The position numbers and the translations under genes are program-made. The notes beneath the pieces are model-generated. The model was not told the origin of the DNA and made no database searches. It worked only from the letters and a program-made list of their open reading frames with translations. From assembly GCA_038757945.1 (NCBI GenBank), contig JBCDGJ010000279.1, positions 1-5,018 on the forward strand: a DNA stretch of 5,018 bases, written 5' to 3'. The DNA comes from CALHVX01 sp038757945. GTDB lineage: Bacteria; Pseudomonadota; Gammaproteobacteria; Pseudomonadales; Azotimanducaceae. Below are positions 1 through 4,222 of the stretch, piece after piece (position 1 is the first letter of the stretch; each line of letters begins with the position of its first letter).

Positions 1-251
1 ATCAAGTACACAGTCCCGCTTGCCGCATCTGCTACCCAGACGGGAAGCGATACATCGATGAGATCGGCCAACAGCTTCCAAAGCTCACGAGTCCAATCCA
101 GCCAAGCGCTTGATATCCATGCGATGAATTTACTGACTTCAATCAGAGGTTTTAGTCCTTCAAGGCACGCAAGTACGATTCCATAGAATCCGAATATGGC
201 AAAGATCAGCCTGCTCGGATGGCTCTTTTTCTCGTTGTCGGATGCGCTCAT
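1..251 (-). CDS. Partial membrane protein, N-terminal part only, runs off left edge
   Basis: An open minus-strand frame begins at ATG 251-249 and stays open for 83 codons to the window edge. The N-terminus (MSASDNEKKSHPSR) is hydrophilic. It is followed by one hydrophobic helix at about residues 15-31 (LIFAIFGFYG onward) and then a Trp-rich, amphipathic stretch at about 43-62 (WISSAWLDW, RELWKLLADLI). This is sequence a membrane protein could plausibly have, unlike the competing plus-strand frames, which stop early. No clear Shine-Dalgarno site precedes the ATG. An in-frame ATG at 293 would add 14 residues, also without a well-spaced ribosome site. It is oriented against the lysis genes, as is the second membrane gene at 858-1661, and occupies the same position relative to a copy of the terminator-leader module. 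No function is recognised. An accessory role such as superinfection exclusion is only inferred from position and topology. Confidence 0.6.
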   Translation of the reverse strand, partial: MSASDNEKKSHPSRLIFAIFGFYGIVLACLEGLKPLIEVSKFIAWISSAWLDWTRELWKLLADLIDVSLPVWVADAASGTVYL

Positions 252-346
252 AGGTGCAGTGTACGATAGAGCGTTCCGGTTGCTCGCTTGCATTCCGTAT
301 GTGCGTATGTACACTCTATCTGCTAAGTGGGGCAACCAACCCCTAG

Positions 347-379
347 AAAGGCTCGCTTCGGCGGGCCTTTTGCGTTTTT
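347..379 (+). terminator. Rho-independent terminator (module copy 1)
   Basis: A 10-bp stem (347-356 with 361-370, one G-T wobble) is closed by the stable TTCG tetraloop and followed by TGCGTTTTT. This is a typical phage and bacterial intrinsic terminator. It acts on plus-strand transcription, yet no plus-strand gene is visible upstream in this window, so it probably stops read-through into the following leader or terminates an operon further left. Confidence 0.8.
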
Positions 380-486
380 GGCCCCCAAGTTCCATAGCGT
401 TCTCCCCTCTTCATGGAAACAGCGCGAAGGTAGGCGGAGGCCCTTCTCTCCCCGCTCCCGTCAGACCATCAGAAACCTCTTAACCA

Positions 487-579
487 GGGGCGGTACGGCG
501 GGGACCCTTTGTGCCCGGACTCCCTTGACAGCTCCTCCCCTCCCTTCCCTTGTGGGAGTCCGGGCCATCTAACCGCCCT
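487..579 (+). promoter_or_regulatory. Compound palindrome in leader of copy 1
   Basis: An outer stem (GGGCGGT 488-494 with ACCGCCC 572-578) encloses a perfect 12-bp stem (GCCCGGACTCCC at 513-524 with its complement at 554-565). The inner loop of 29 bases is almost entirely pyrimidine and includes CTCCT, which is complementary to the AGGAG ribosome site at 588-592. The equivalent position in module copy 2 (about 1922-1931) lacks this block, so it looks like an insertion. It could be a regulatory RNA structure, a terminator without a U-tract, or a small palindromic element. The pairing is seen; the function is inferred. Confidence 0.5.
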
Positions 580-587
580 CGGGCTAT

Positions 588-592
588 AGGAG
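588..592 (+). promoter_or_regulatory. Ribosome binding site for 51-aa ORF
   Basis: AGGAG lies 4 bases before ATG 597. It matches the position of AGGA before GTG 1953 in module copy 2, which supports both start assignments. Confidence 0.7.
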
Positions 593-596
593 TTCC

Positions 597-752
597 ATGG
601 GCGAAGAAGCGCTTTCGATGATTGAGCGCGCTGAGAAGCTGAGCCGAAGTGGTGCTGCAGTTCGCAAGCTGTACGTCAGTGAGGTTGCATTGTGTTTGAT
701 AGCAGACTCTCGAATTGACCTAGTTCAGTACCATCACTTTGCTACGAACTGA
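597..752 (+). pseudogene. 51-residue hybrid ORF, truncated copy of lysis-gene start
   Basis: ATG 597 with a good ribosome site opens a 51-residue frame ending at TGA 750-752. Residues 1-11 (MGEEALSMIER) match the start of the 103-residue protein at 1953 (VGEETLSMIER). After that the two sequences share nothing obvious: the copy has no transmembrane segment (only a short VALCLIA run near residues 30-36) and no coiled coil. The simplest reading is a gene start left behind when a duplicated module carrying the neighbouring minus-strand gene was inserted, with read-through into unrelated DNA until a chance stop. The intact translation signals mean a short peptide could still be made. A genuine small gene that recruited this start region is the alternative. 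Confidence 0.5.
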
Positions 753-857
753 GCGGTAATGCGGAATCATCTCGACTTAGGTACCCAATTCCACTCAATC
801 GAATGATGCAGGTCCCTGACCACTCGCAGGTCGATTGGAGCACATCGAGAGCGCAAG

Positions 858-1661
858 TCAGAGCGCCATGCTGACCCAGAACAACACTGTGACGAGAAGG
901 GCAGAAACGAATCCAATTGACTCGATAGGGCGCTCGTCAAATCGCAGTAGAACTCTCAGCCGTCGACTCACGCGGAGAAACCATGAGCCGACAAGGTACA
1001 GCCATACCCAGATTGAGGTTGTGTAGGTTGTGATAATGAGGGCGGGTATACCAACGAAGCTGCGATGCTCAGGATTGAAACTTGCGATTACGAAATCGGC
1101 CATGTCGGGCAGGCTGATAATGGCTCCGCGCACTGAGATGAAGAGAATGAAGAGCCAAGCCATGACTACAGCGCTTGTGAAGACAGTGTCCACAGCCAAG
1201 AAGCGAAGCAGACTGCCTCGGTTGTTCATGTGGCCTAGAACGGCCCGCGTTTCCATGGTTGAAAGGTAGTCCGGAATGGCGTTCGCCATGGCTGCGGAGA
1301 TGAAGGTGCCTATGAGGGTTGCAACGACACTCGTGCCGCCATCGGGCTGATAGGCAACAGTTAGCTCCCCGACCGAATAGCTAGCGAGCGCAGTGCTAAC
1401 AAGGCTGAACGTAATGATCGAGATAATTGTACTTACTACCACAAAGCGAATTGACAAGACGCTGCCGAACAATTGATCGAACAGTATTGTGATGGCGTCA
1501 CCCCAGTCTTCGGGCTTTCTTTGTCCGCTATTAACCCAGCTTCTTACTCTCTGTGTTGTGTCATCTGAAGTGACTGATGCAAATGCGGCGAAGAGTCCAT
1601 AGACGCCGCCCGCGAGACCGAGAGAGAACGCGATTAGTGTCCAGTGCTGAGGACTGTCCAT
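858..1661 (-). CDS. Multi-pass membrane protein of unknown function, probable phage cargo gene
   Basis: The 267-residue protein has about six hydrophobic segments, at roughly residues 8-30, 72-96, 109-128, 154-178, 203-229 and 247-266. A soluble loop at about 31-60 and basic stretches such as RVSRRLRVLLR (230-240) suggest cytoplasmic loops. Conspicuous motifs are FDQLFG (61-66) and NAIPDYLSTMETR (127-139). From memory these resemble features of a group of uncharacterised proteobacterial membrane proteins, which I could not verify. ATG 1661 is the only usable start because an in-frame TGA lies 27 bases (8 codons) upstream, although no clear Shine-Dalgarno site precedes it. It is transcribed against the flanking lysis genes, and its base composition is visibly more AT-rich than the genes to the right. 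It sits between two copies of a repeated module. These are marks of a transferred cargo gene; superinfection exclusion or another membrane defence role is a guess. Confidence 0.8.
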   Translation of the reverse strand: MDSPQHWTLIAFSLGLAGGVYGLFAAFASVTSDDTTQRVRSWVNSGQRKPEDWGDAITILFDQLFGSVLSIRFVVVSTIISIITFSLVSTALASYSVGELTVAYQPDGGTSVVATLIGTFISAAMANAIPDYLSTMETRAVLGHMNNRGSLLRFLAVDTVFTSAVVMAWLFILFISVRGAIISLPDMADFVIASFNPEHRSFVGIPALIITTYTTSIWVWLYLVGSWFLRVSRRLRVLLRFDERPIESIGFVSALLVTVLFWVSMAL

Positions 1662-1779
1662 AATGGGTTTCGAAGGGGCGGCTCATTGGATCTGCGTGAC
1701 GAAACATAGCTCAAGCTACCTGCGGAATCGCGTCTTGCCGTTGAATGCTCGAATCGTTATAACAAAGCCCACAATCCGA

Positions 1780-1808
1780 GTCGCGCGAGTCCAGCGCGGC
1801 CTTTTTTT
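1780..1808 (+). terminator. Rho-independent terminator (module copy 2)
   Basis: The 7-bp stem GTCGCGC (1780-1786) with GCGCGGC (1794-1800), containing one T-G wobble, closes a 7-base loop. It is followed by C and seven T residues (1802-1808). As in copy 1, the nearest gene on the left is on the opposite strand, so it has no obvious plus-strand client in this window and was probably carried along as part of the duplicated module. Confidence 0.75.
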
Positions 1809-1943
1809 GCCTGAGTTTTGCCGCAGGCGCTCGGGATGGGGGTCTGCCCGTTGCTTGTTCCCCCCGGGACACGGGTTTGCGCGGCCCTTTCTCTCCCCAG
1901 ATCCGCTGGGAGCAATCCCTAAACCAGCTTGCCCTCCGGGCTG

Positions 1944-1947
1944 AGGA
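1944..1947 (+). promoter_or_regulatory. Ribosome binding site selecting GTG 1953
   Basis: AGGA lies 5 bases before GTG 1953. The site favours this GTG over the upstream in-frame start at 1929, which would add 8 residues and has no ribosome site. The parallel ATG start in module copy 1 supports the choice. Confidence 0.75.
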
Positions 1948-1952
1948 TTTCC

Positions 1953-2264
1953 GTGGGCGAAGAAACCCTGTCGATGATCGAGCGAGTAATCGCCATGGGG
2001 ACTCCTGGGCTTCTGCTGGTTCTGTTGGTGATCGCCGGTTCCGTGATCCGGCATCTGTACCGGCAGCAACTCAAGTGCGATGACGAGCAGAAGGCGATTC
2101 TGCGAGAGCTGGGCGATGTTAGGTCCGATACGGCTCGCATGAACGCTGTTATCGAGACGGAAAAGGAAGCTCGCGAGCAGCACACCCGTCAGATGAAGTA
2201 CTTGCACCTAGCCATCGTGCGGCATGCGGATGGCACGCCAGTCACACCCGACGAGATCCCGTAG
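1953..2264 (+). CDS. Small single-span coiled-coil membrane protein, lysis-cassette type (holin- or i-spanin-like)
   Basis: The 103-residue protein starts at GTG. A short N-terminus (VGEETLSMIERVIAMG) is followed by one strongly hydrophobic segment at about residues 17-32 (TPGLLLVLLVIAGSVI). A long charged, heptad-like helix follows at about 35-85 (KCDDEQKAILRELGDV onward), then a polar tail. It ends 3 bases before the M23 peptidase start, so the two are co-transcribed and probably translationally coupled. Its place directly before a peptidase that lacks its own signal peptide fits a holin or pinholin that lets the enzyme reach the wall. The single N-terminal span with a coiled coil also fits an inner-membrane spanin subunit. 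Sequence alone does not decide between these. The N-terminal 11 residues are repeated in the truncated ORF at 597. Confidence 0.75.
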   Translation: MGEETLSMIERVIAMGTPGLLLVLLVIAGSVIRHLYRQQLKCDDEQKAILRELGDVRSDTARMNAVIETEKEAREQHTRQMKYLHLAIVRHADGTPVTPDEIP

Positions 2265-2267
2265 CCG

Positions 2268-2684
2268 ATGCATCTCATCGGAACGCTCCCGCCGCGGATA
2301 CCGGATAAGCAGGGTTCCGGAGACTGGCACGCGTCGCGCGCTGGCGGTACCCGCAAGCACAAGGGCGTCGACTATGACGCGCCAGTGGGCTTTGTCTTGC
2401 ATGCGCCCGTGACTGGCGTCGTGACGAAGCTCGGGTATCCCTACGAAGACGATCTTTCGTTTCGATATGTCGAGATCACTGATCCAGGTGGTAGCAAGTA
2501 CCGCTGCTTCTACGTCAAGCCGATCGTCAAGCTGGGTTGCCACGTCATCGCGAACCAGACACCGATCGGCACGGTTCAGAATGTAGCCAGCCGTGCCGAG
2601 GGAATGTCGAACCACGTTCACTTCGAGATACAGCGCGGCTCCCGTCATGTGGATCCGCGGCTGAAGTCTATCAAGCGCGTTTAG
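2268..2684 (+). CDS. M23 (LytM-type) metallopeptidase, probable phage endolysin
   Basis: The 138-residue protein is a single M23 domain, a zinc endopeptidase fold that cuts peptide cross-bridges of peptidoglycan. The first zinc-binding motif H-x3-D is at H31-D35 (HKGVDYDAP) and the second, H-x-H, at H116-H118 (NHVHFEI). Around residues 45-57 the APVTGVVTKLGYP segment and around 98-103 TPIGTV match the family's beta-strand core. The usual Tyr-x-His-Leu segment reads FYVKP (81-85) instead, so one expected active-site histidine is absent. From memory a phage-linked subgroup has this variant together with G-M-x-N-H-x-H. There is no signal peptide or extra wall-binding domain, so export would depend on the upstream membrane protein. 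The ribosome site is weak (GAG at 2253-2255, far from the ATG), consistent with coupling. The stop codon TAG lies inside the tRNA-like gene. Confidence 0.85.
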   Translation: MHLIGTLPPRIPDKQGSGDWHASRAGGTRKHKGVDYDAPVGFVLHAPVTGVVTKLGYPYEDDLSFRYVEITDPGGSKYRCFYVKPIVKLGCHVIANQTPIGTVQNVASRAEGMSNHVHFEIQRGSRHVDPRLKSIKRV

Positions 2685-2748
2685 CTCAGCGGAGAGTACC
2701 GGGGGCCATGACCCGGAGGACCTGGTTCAACTCCAGGGACGCGCTCCA
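2675..2748 (+). tRNA. tRNA-Gly-like gene with encoded CCA and abnormal 8-base anticodon loop
   Basis: A full cloverleaf can be drawn. The acceptor is GCGCGTT (2675-2681) with GACGCGC (2738-2744). T8 and A9 follow. The D arm is GCTC/GAGT (2684-2687, 2694-2697) with a loop AGCGGA carrying G18-G19. The anticodon stem is CCGGG/CCCGG (2699-2703, 2712-2716), the T stem CCTGG/CCAGG (2721-2725, 2733-2737), and the T loop the canonical TTCAACT. Discriminator T2745 and CCA 2746-2748 end it. G1-C72, C2-G71, G3-C70 and U73 are glycine identity bases in bacteria. The anticodon loop GGCCATGA (2704-2711) has 8 bases and no U33, so the anticodon is ambiguous (GCC within GGCC, CAT, or a four-base CCAT). The 5' end overlaps the last codons and stop of the M23 gene. 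It may be a degenerate tRNA, a frameshift-reading tRNA or a tRNA mimic. Confidence 0.75.
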
Positions 2749-2751
2749 AAT

Positions 2752-2846
2752 CACCGCCACCGCCGCTCGACGGTTGAATGCCTCCCTGACCTTAGCAGGG
2801 TTGTTTGCCTCCCTATCAGGGGCGGCTGGTGGCGGTGGCCTGTTTT
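2752..2846 (+). terminator. Long GC-rich hairpin after the tRNA-like gene, possible terminator
   Basis: CACCGCCACCGCCGC (2752-2766) pairs perfectly with 2822-2837 apart from one bulged T at 2827, giving 15 bp, extendable by a few pairs on either side. The loop of about 55 bases holds a second hairpin, CCCTG/CAGGG (2784-2788 with 2796-2800). The stem is followed by CCTGTTTT (2839-2846), a modest U-tract. It starts 3 bases after the CCA, so it may terminate the lysis and tRNA transcript, protect its 3' end, or be an independent structured element. The stem is certain; the role is inferred. Confidence 0.5.
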
Positions 2847-2866
2847 AACTCAACGCCCAGCCGGGC

Positions 2867-2873
2867 AAAGGAG
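2867..2873 (+). promoter_or_regulatory. Strong ribosome binding site of the tail-region operon
   Basis: AAAGGAG lies 5 bases before ATG 2879, the best ribosome site in the window. A small hairpin, GCCC-AGCC-GGGC (2855-2866), abuts it on the upstream side. The following genes start by overlap with weaker sites, so ribosomes probably load mainly here. Confidence 0.8.
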
Positions 2874-2878
2874 TACCC

Positions 2879-3319
2879 ATGAATATTGGCCAGTGGGCCT
2901 TCCGGTTCATCCTCGAGCAGTTCAACCAGGTCCTCATGAACCTGGGCCCGAAGTTCCTGTTCAACTCGTTCGCGGTGACCATCATGAGGTGGCGCGCCGC
3001 GATCGAGGCTGAGGACGACTGGGGCGACGAGCTGCTGCTTGCGCTGCTCGATGCCGTCGATGCGGCGGTGGCCAGCCGCGACCAGGTCGACCTGCAGCGC
3101 GCGCTCGACAGCTTCCTGACTTACGCCTACACCGCGGCGAAGCAGTGGGGTTCGGTCGGCGTCGAAGGGCTGAAGAAGTGCCTGGATGACCTGCTCGACC
3201 CGATGGAAACCATCGCTTTCGAACGCCAAGACAGCTGGGGCAAAGCGGCCATGACGCTGATCAATCTGTGTCGCGAGTACATGAAAATCCCCGATGACAT
3301 CGGCGGAGACGAAGACTGA
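2879..3319 (+). CDS. Hypothetical acidic helical protein, first gene of spike operon
   Basis: The 146-residue protein has no recognised family. It is soluble in appearance and mostly helical. An N-terminal amphipathic region (residues 1-40, with FRFILEQFNQ and FLFNSFAVTI) is followed by acidic helices around 42-85 (EAEDDWGDELLLALLDAVDA) and a second helical block at 95-135. The tail is strongly acidic (DDIGGDED). Two W-G pairs (W48-G49 and W120-G121) and W90-G91 recur, which could be a loose internal periodicity. There is no signal peptide. The start is fixed by a strong Shine-Dalgarno site. Its stop overlaps the next start by one base (TGATG). As the first gene of a coupled operon ending in a beta-helix protein, a virion-accessory or assembly role is possible but unproven. 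Confidence 0.75.
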   Translation: MNIGQWAFRFILEQFNQVLMNLGPKFLFNSFAVTIMRWRAAIEAEDDWGDELLLALLDAVDAAVASRDQVDLQRALDSFLTYAYTAAKQWGSVGVEGLKKCLDDLLDPMETIAFERQDSWGKAAMTLINLCREYMKIPDDIGGDED

Positions 3320-3810
3320 TGAAGCAGCTGGTCCACTTCATCAGCGAGCTGCGGCTGCTGAGCTTTCTGTCAGGCGGTGCGCTTCCGGCGCTGTTCTTCG
3401 TGGCGCTCATGGCGCTGGTCTCGCTGCCAGGGTGCAGCTCGAACGATACGCGCACCGTCATCGTCGGCACTCACGAGACGATCAGGGCACTGGCCAACGC
3501 TGCCGCCCAGGCCTACGCAGTGTGCGTCCGTGGTGCGCAGACAGCAGCGGCCGCCGCCGAGGACGCCGCTGCTCGAGCGGACGCGGCCGCGGCCGAGGAG
3601 CGTTGCCACCTGCGGAAACAGTCTCAGGCGCGCGAGCTCCGCAAGGCTGAGCCGTTCCTGCGATCTGCCACCACCGCCGTCATCACTGCCGACCAGGTCG
3701 CCGCCGATGGCTCGCTGCGGCAGGCCAGGCGGTTGCTGTTCACGGTTCGCCTCGCGCTTTCTGACTGGGTGGATCCCACGCAGAAGCACGTCGTGGAGTG
3801 GCTGGAATGA
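3319..3810 (+). CDS. Predicted lipoprotein with Ala-rich coiled coil
   Basis: The 163-residue protein has a long N-terminal region leading to a hydrophobic helix (about residues 20-36, ALPALFFVALMALVSL). This ends at a lipobox-like LPGC with Cys39. Ser at +2 would favour outer-membrane sorting in enterobacteria. Proline at -2 is unusual, so lipidation is likely but not certain. An Ala- and charge-rich helix at about 55-110 (repeated AAA, EDAAARADAAAAEE) looks coiled-coil, with extra cysteines at 69 and 96. The C-terminal part is helical and ends VVEWLE. GGAG at 3305-3308 lies 10 bases before the ATG, and the start overlaps the preceding stop by one base. Possible roles are an outer-membrane spanin partner or a host-surface-modifying lipoprotein. 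No C-terminal transmembrane segment is present, which argues against a unimolecular spanin. Confidence 0.75.
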   Translation: MKQLVHFISELRLLSFLSGGALPALFFVALMALVSLPGCSSNDTRTVIVGTHETIRALANAAAQAYAVCVRGAQTAAAAAEDAAARADAAAAEERCHLRKQSQARELRKAEPFLRSATTAVITADQVAADGSLRQARRLLFTVRLALSDWVDPTQKHVVEWLE

Positions 3811-4022
3811 CCCCGGCGGATATCGGGACGGCCTTTGCGCTTCTGGATCTCGTCGATCGGGCGCGCACGAGCATTCTCCATGTCCGTCAGCTGCGCGCGG
3901 CCGGCGTCACCGACGAGCAGCTGCTCGCCTATCTCGAGGGCACGGCCCGTGTCCTGGACGGACTGGAGCAGCTGGACCTGCGTGAGCTCAACACCGTGCC
4001 GGCGGGTGACGTCACGCCGTGA
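3807..4022 (+). CDS. Small helical hypothetical protein (71 aa)
   Basis: ATG 3807 overlaps the stop of the lipoprotein gene by 4 bases (ATGA), with GGAG at 3795-3798 eight bases upstream. This is preferred to GTG 3798, which would sit on top of that ribosome site. The 71 residues are predicted helical throughout: TPADIGTAFALLDLVDRAR, a second helix RTSILHVRQLRAAG, then TDEQLLAYLEGTARVLDGLEQL. There is no signal, transmembrane span or recognisable motif. The T-D-E-Q-L turn between helices suggests a small helical-bundle adaptor or chaperone, but this is only a shape argument. It is sandwiched by 4-base overlaps on both sides, implying tightly coordinated synthesis with its neighbours. Confidence 0.7.
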   Translation: MTPADIGTAFALLDLVDRARTSILHVRQLRAAGVTDEQLLAYLEGTARVLDGLEQLDLRELNTVPAGDVTP

Positions 4023-4222
4023 CCCTGAAGCGCATAGAGATCCGGCGTAACGGCCGGCATCTCGGCACCTACGACGTGGCGGACGAGAGCGAGTGCGCCT
4101 GCGCCGCCTGCGAGAAGCACTACGGGGTCCCGAACCTCCGCGCGCTGGCGCAGAAAGAGGGCACGACGCTAGAGAAGATCCGGGACGAGTTCTGGTTCTT
4201 CATCCACGATCACCTTGACTGA
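4019..4222 (+). CDS. Small Cys-cluster hypothetical protein (67 aa)
   Basis: Translation starts at GTG 4019, overlapping the previous stop by 4 bases (GTGA). The upstream ribosome site is poor, so coupling is likely. The N-terminus LKRIEIRRNGRHLGTYDV looks like a beta hairpin. A cluster, C26-x-C28-x2-C31-x2-H34 (ECACAACEKH), could bind a metal. The rest is helical (NLRALAQKEG, then TLEKIRDEFWFFIHDHLD), with an aromatic and histidine-rich end. No family is recognised. Its stop overlaps the spike-like gene start by one base (TGATG), so stoichiometric production with that protein is plausible. This fits a dedicated assembly factor or a small structural partner, as inference. Confidence 0.7.
   Translation: MTLKRIEIRRNGRHLGTYDVADESECACAACEKHYGVPNLRALAQKEGTTLEKIRDEFWFFIHDHLD

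Larger units (their letters stand above)
252..596. other. Intergenic leader region between minus-strand gene and 51-aa ORF
   Basis: These 345 bases hold no credible gene. The open frames here run straight through a strong terminator hairpin. The left third (252-346) is the upstream region of the minus-strand gene and probably contains its promoter, but no convincing -35/-10 pair was found. The rest holds the terminator at 347-379, a pyrimidine-rich block at 439-453 shared with the second module copy, and a compound hairpin at 487-579 next to the ribosome site at 588-592. A TTGACA at 525-530 has no suitably spaced -10 box and lies in the hairpin loop. Confidence 0.6.
347..628 (+). repeat. Module copy 1: terminator, leader and lysis-gene start
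   Basis: This is the first of two diverged direct copies; the other is 1780-1984. Colinear matching blocks are a GC stem ending GGCCTTTT (around 364-371), the pyrimidine tract GGCCCTTCTCTCCCC (439-453; copy 2 at 1883-1898 has one extra T), the AACCAG junction (482-487), and the 54-base stretch 575-628 covering the ribosome site and first codons. The last stretch matches 1931-1984 at 43 of 54 positions without gaps. The degree of divergence suggests either an old duplication or recombination between related phages. Confidence 0.75.
1662..1952. other. Intergenic region: upstream of membrane gene plus module copy 2 leader
   Basis: These 291 bases contain the divergent upstream region of the minus-strand membrane gene (1662-1779), a strong plus-strand terminator (1780-1808), and the leader of the lysis-type operon. 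On the minus strand, TATAAC at 1761-1756 resembles a -10 box but has no good -35 partner. No gene is supported, since both overlapping open frames cross the terminator. Confidence 0.55.
1780..1984 (+). repeat. Module copy 2: terminator, leader and lysis-gene start
   Basis: This is the second diverged copy of 347-628. The shared blocks are in the same order: GC stem followed by a T-run, pyrimidine tract at 1883-1898, AAACCAG at 1921-1927, and ribosome site with first codons at 1931-1984. It is shorter than copy 1 because it lacks the palindromic block at 487-571. Here the gene start leads into a complete reading frame, so this is the functional copy. Confidence 0.75.

Noticed and set aside
259..320. 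GTGTAC and GATAGAG each matched by a complement about 45 bases away, as an operator
   Set aside because: The two pairs are in crossed order, so they form no simple hairpin or dyad, and the words are short enough to occur by chance.
196..483. Plus-strand 95-codon open frame
   Set aside because: It runs through the terminator at 347-379 and into a pyrimidine-rich leader, has no ribosome site and overlaps the more plausible minus-strand membrane gene.
525..553. TTGACA as a -35 promoter element
   Set aside because: No -10-like hexamer occurs 16-18 bases downstream, and the motif sits in the loop of a 12-bp hairpin.
796..837. 7-bp inverted repeat (CAATCGA/TCGATTG) downstream of the minus-strand membrane gene as its terminator
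   Set aside because: The loop is 28 bases long and no T-run follows on the minus strand, so it cannot be called with confidence.
1716..2207. Minus-strand 163-codon open frame
   Set aside because: It crosses the terminator and leader and overlaps the lysis-type gene. Its translation is low-complexity polar sequence with no ribosome site.
2675..2748. tRNA-like sequence as a phage attachment site
   Set aside because: Attachment cores normally keep only the 3' part of a tRNA beside an integrase gene. Here the whole cloverleaf lies inside the late-gene order and no integrase is present.
2708..2848. 46-codon plus-strand frame starting at the ATG in the tRNA anticodon loop, with a hydrophobic end
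   Set aside because: It lies inside the tRNA-like gene and the long hairpin, which explain the conserved sequence. The ribosome site is only a G-run and the Ala/Gly end follows from the GC-rich stem. It is kept only as an alternative if covariation fails.
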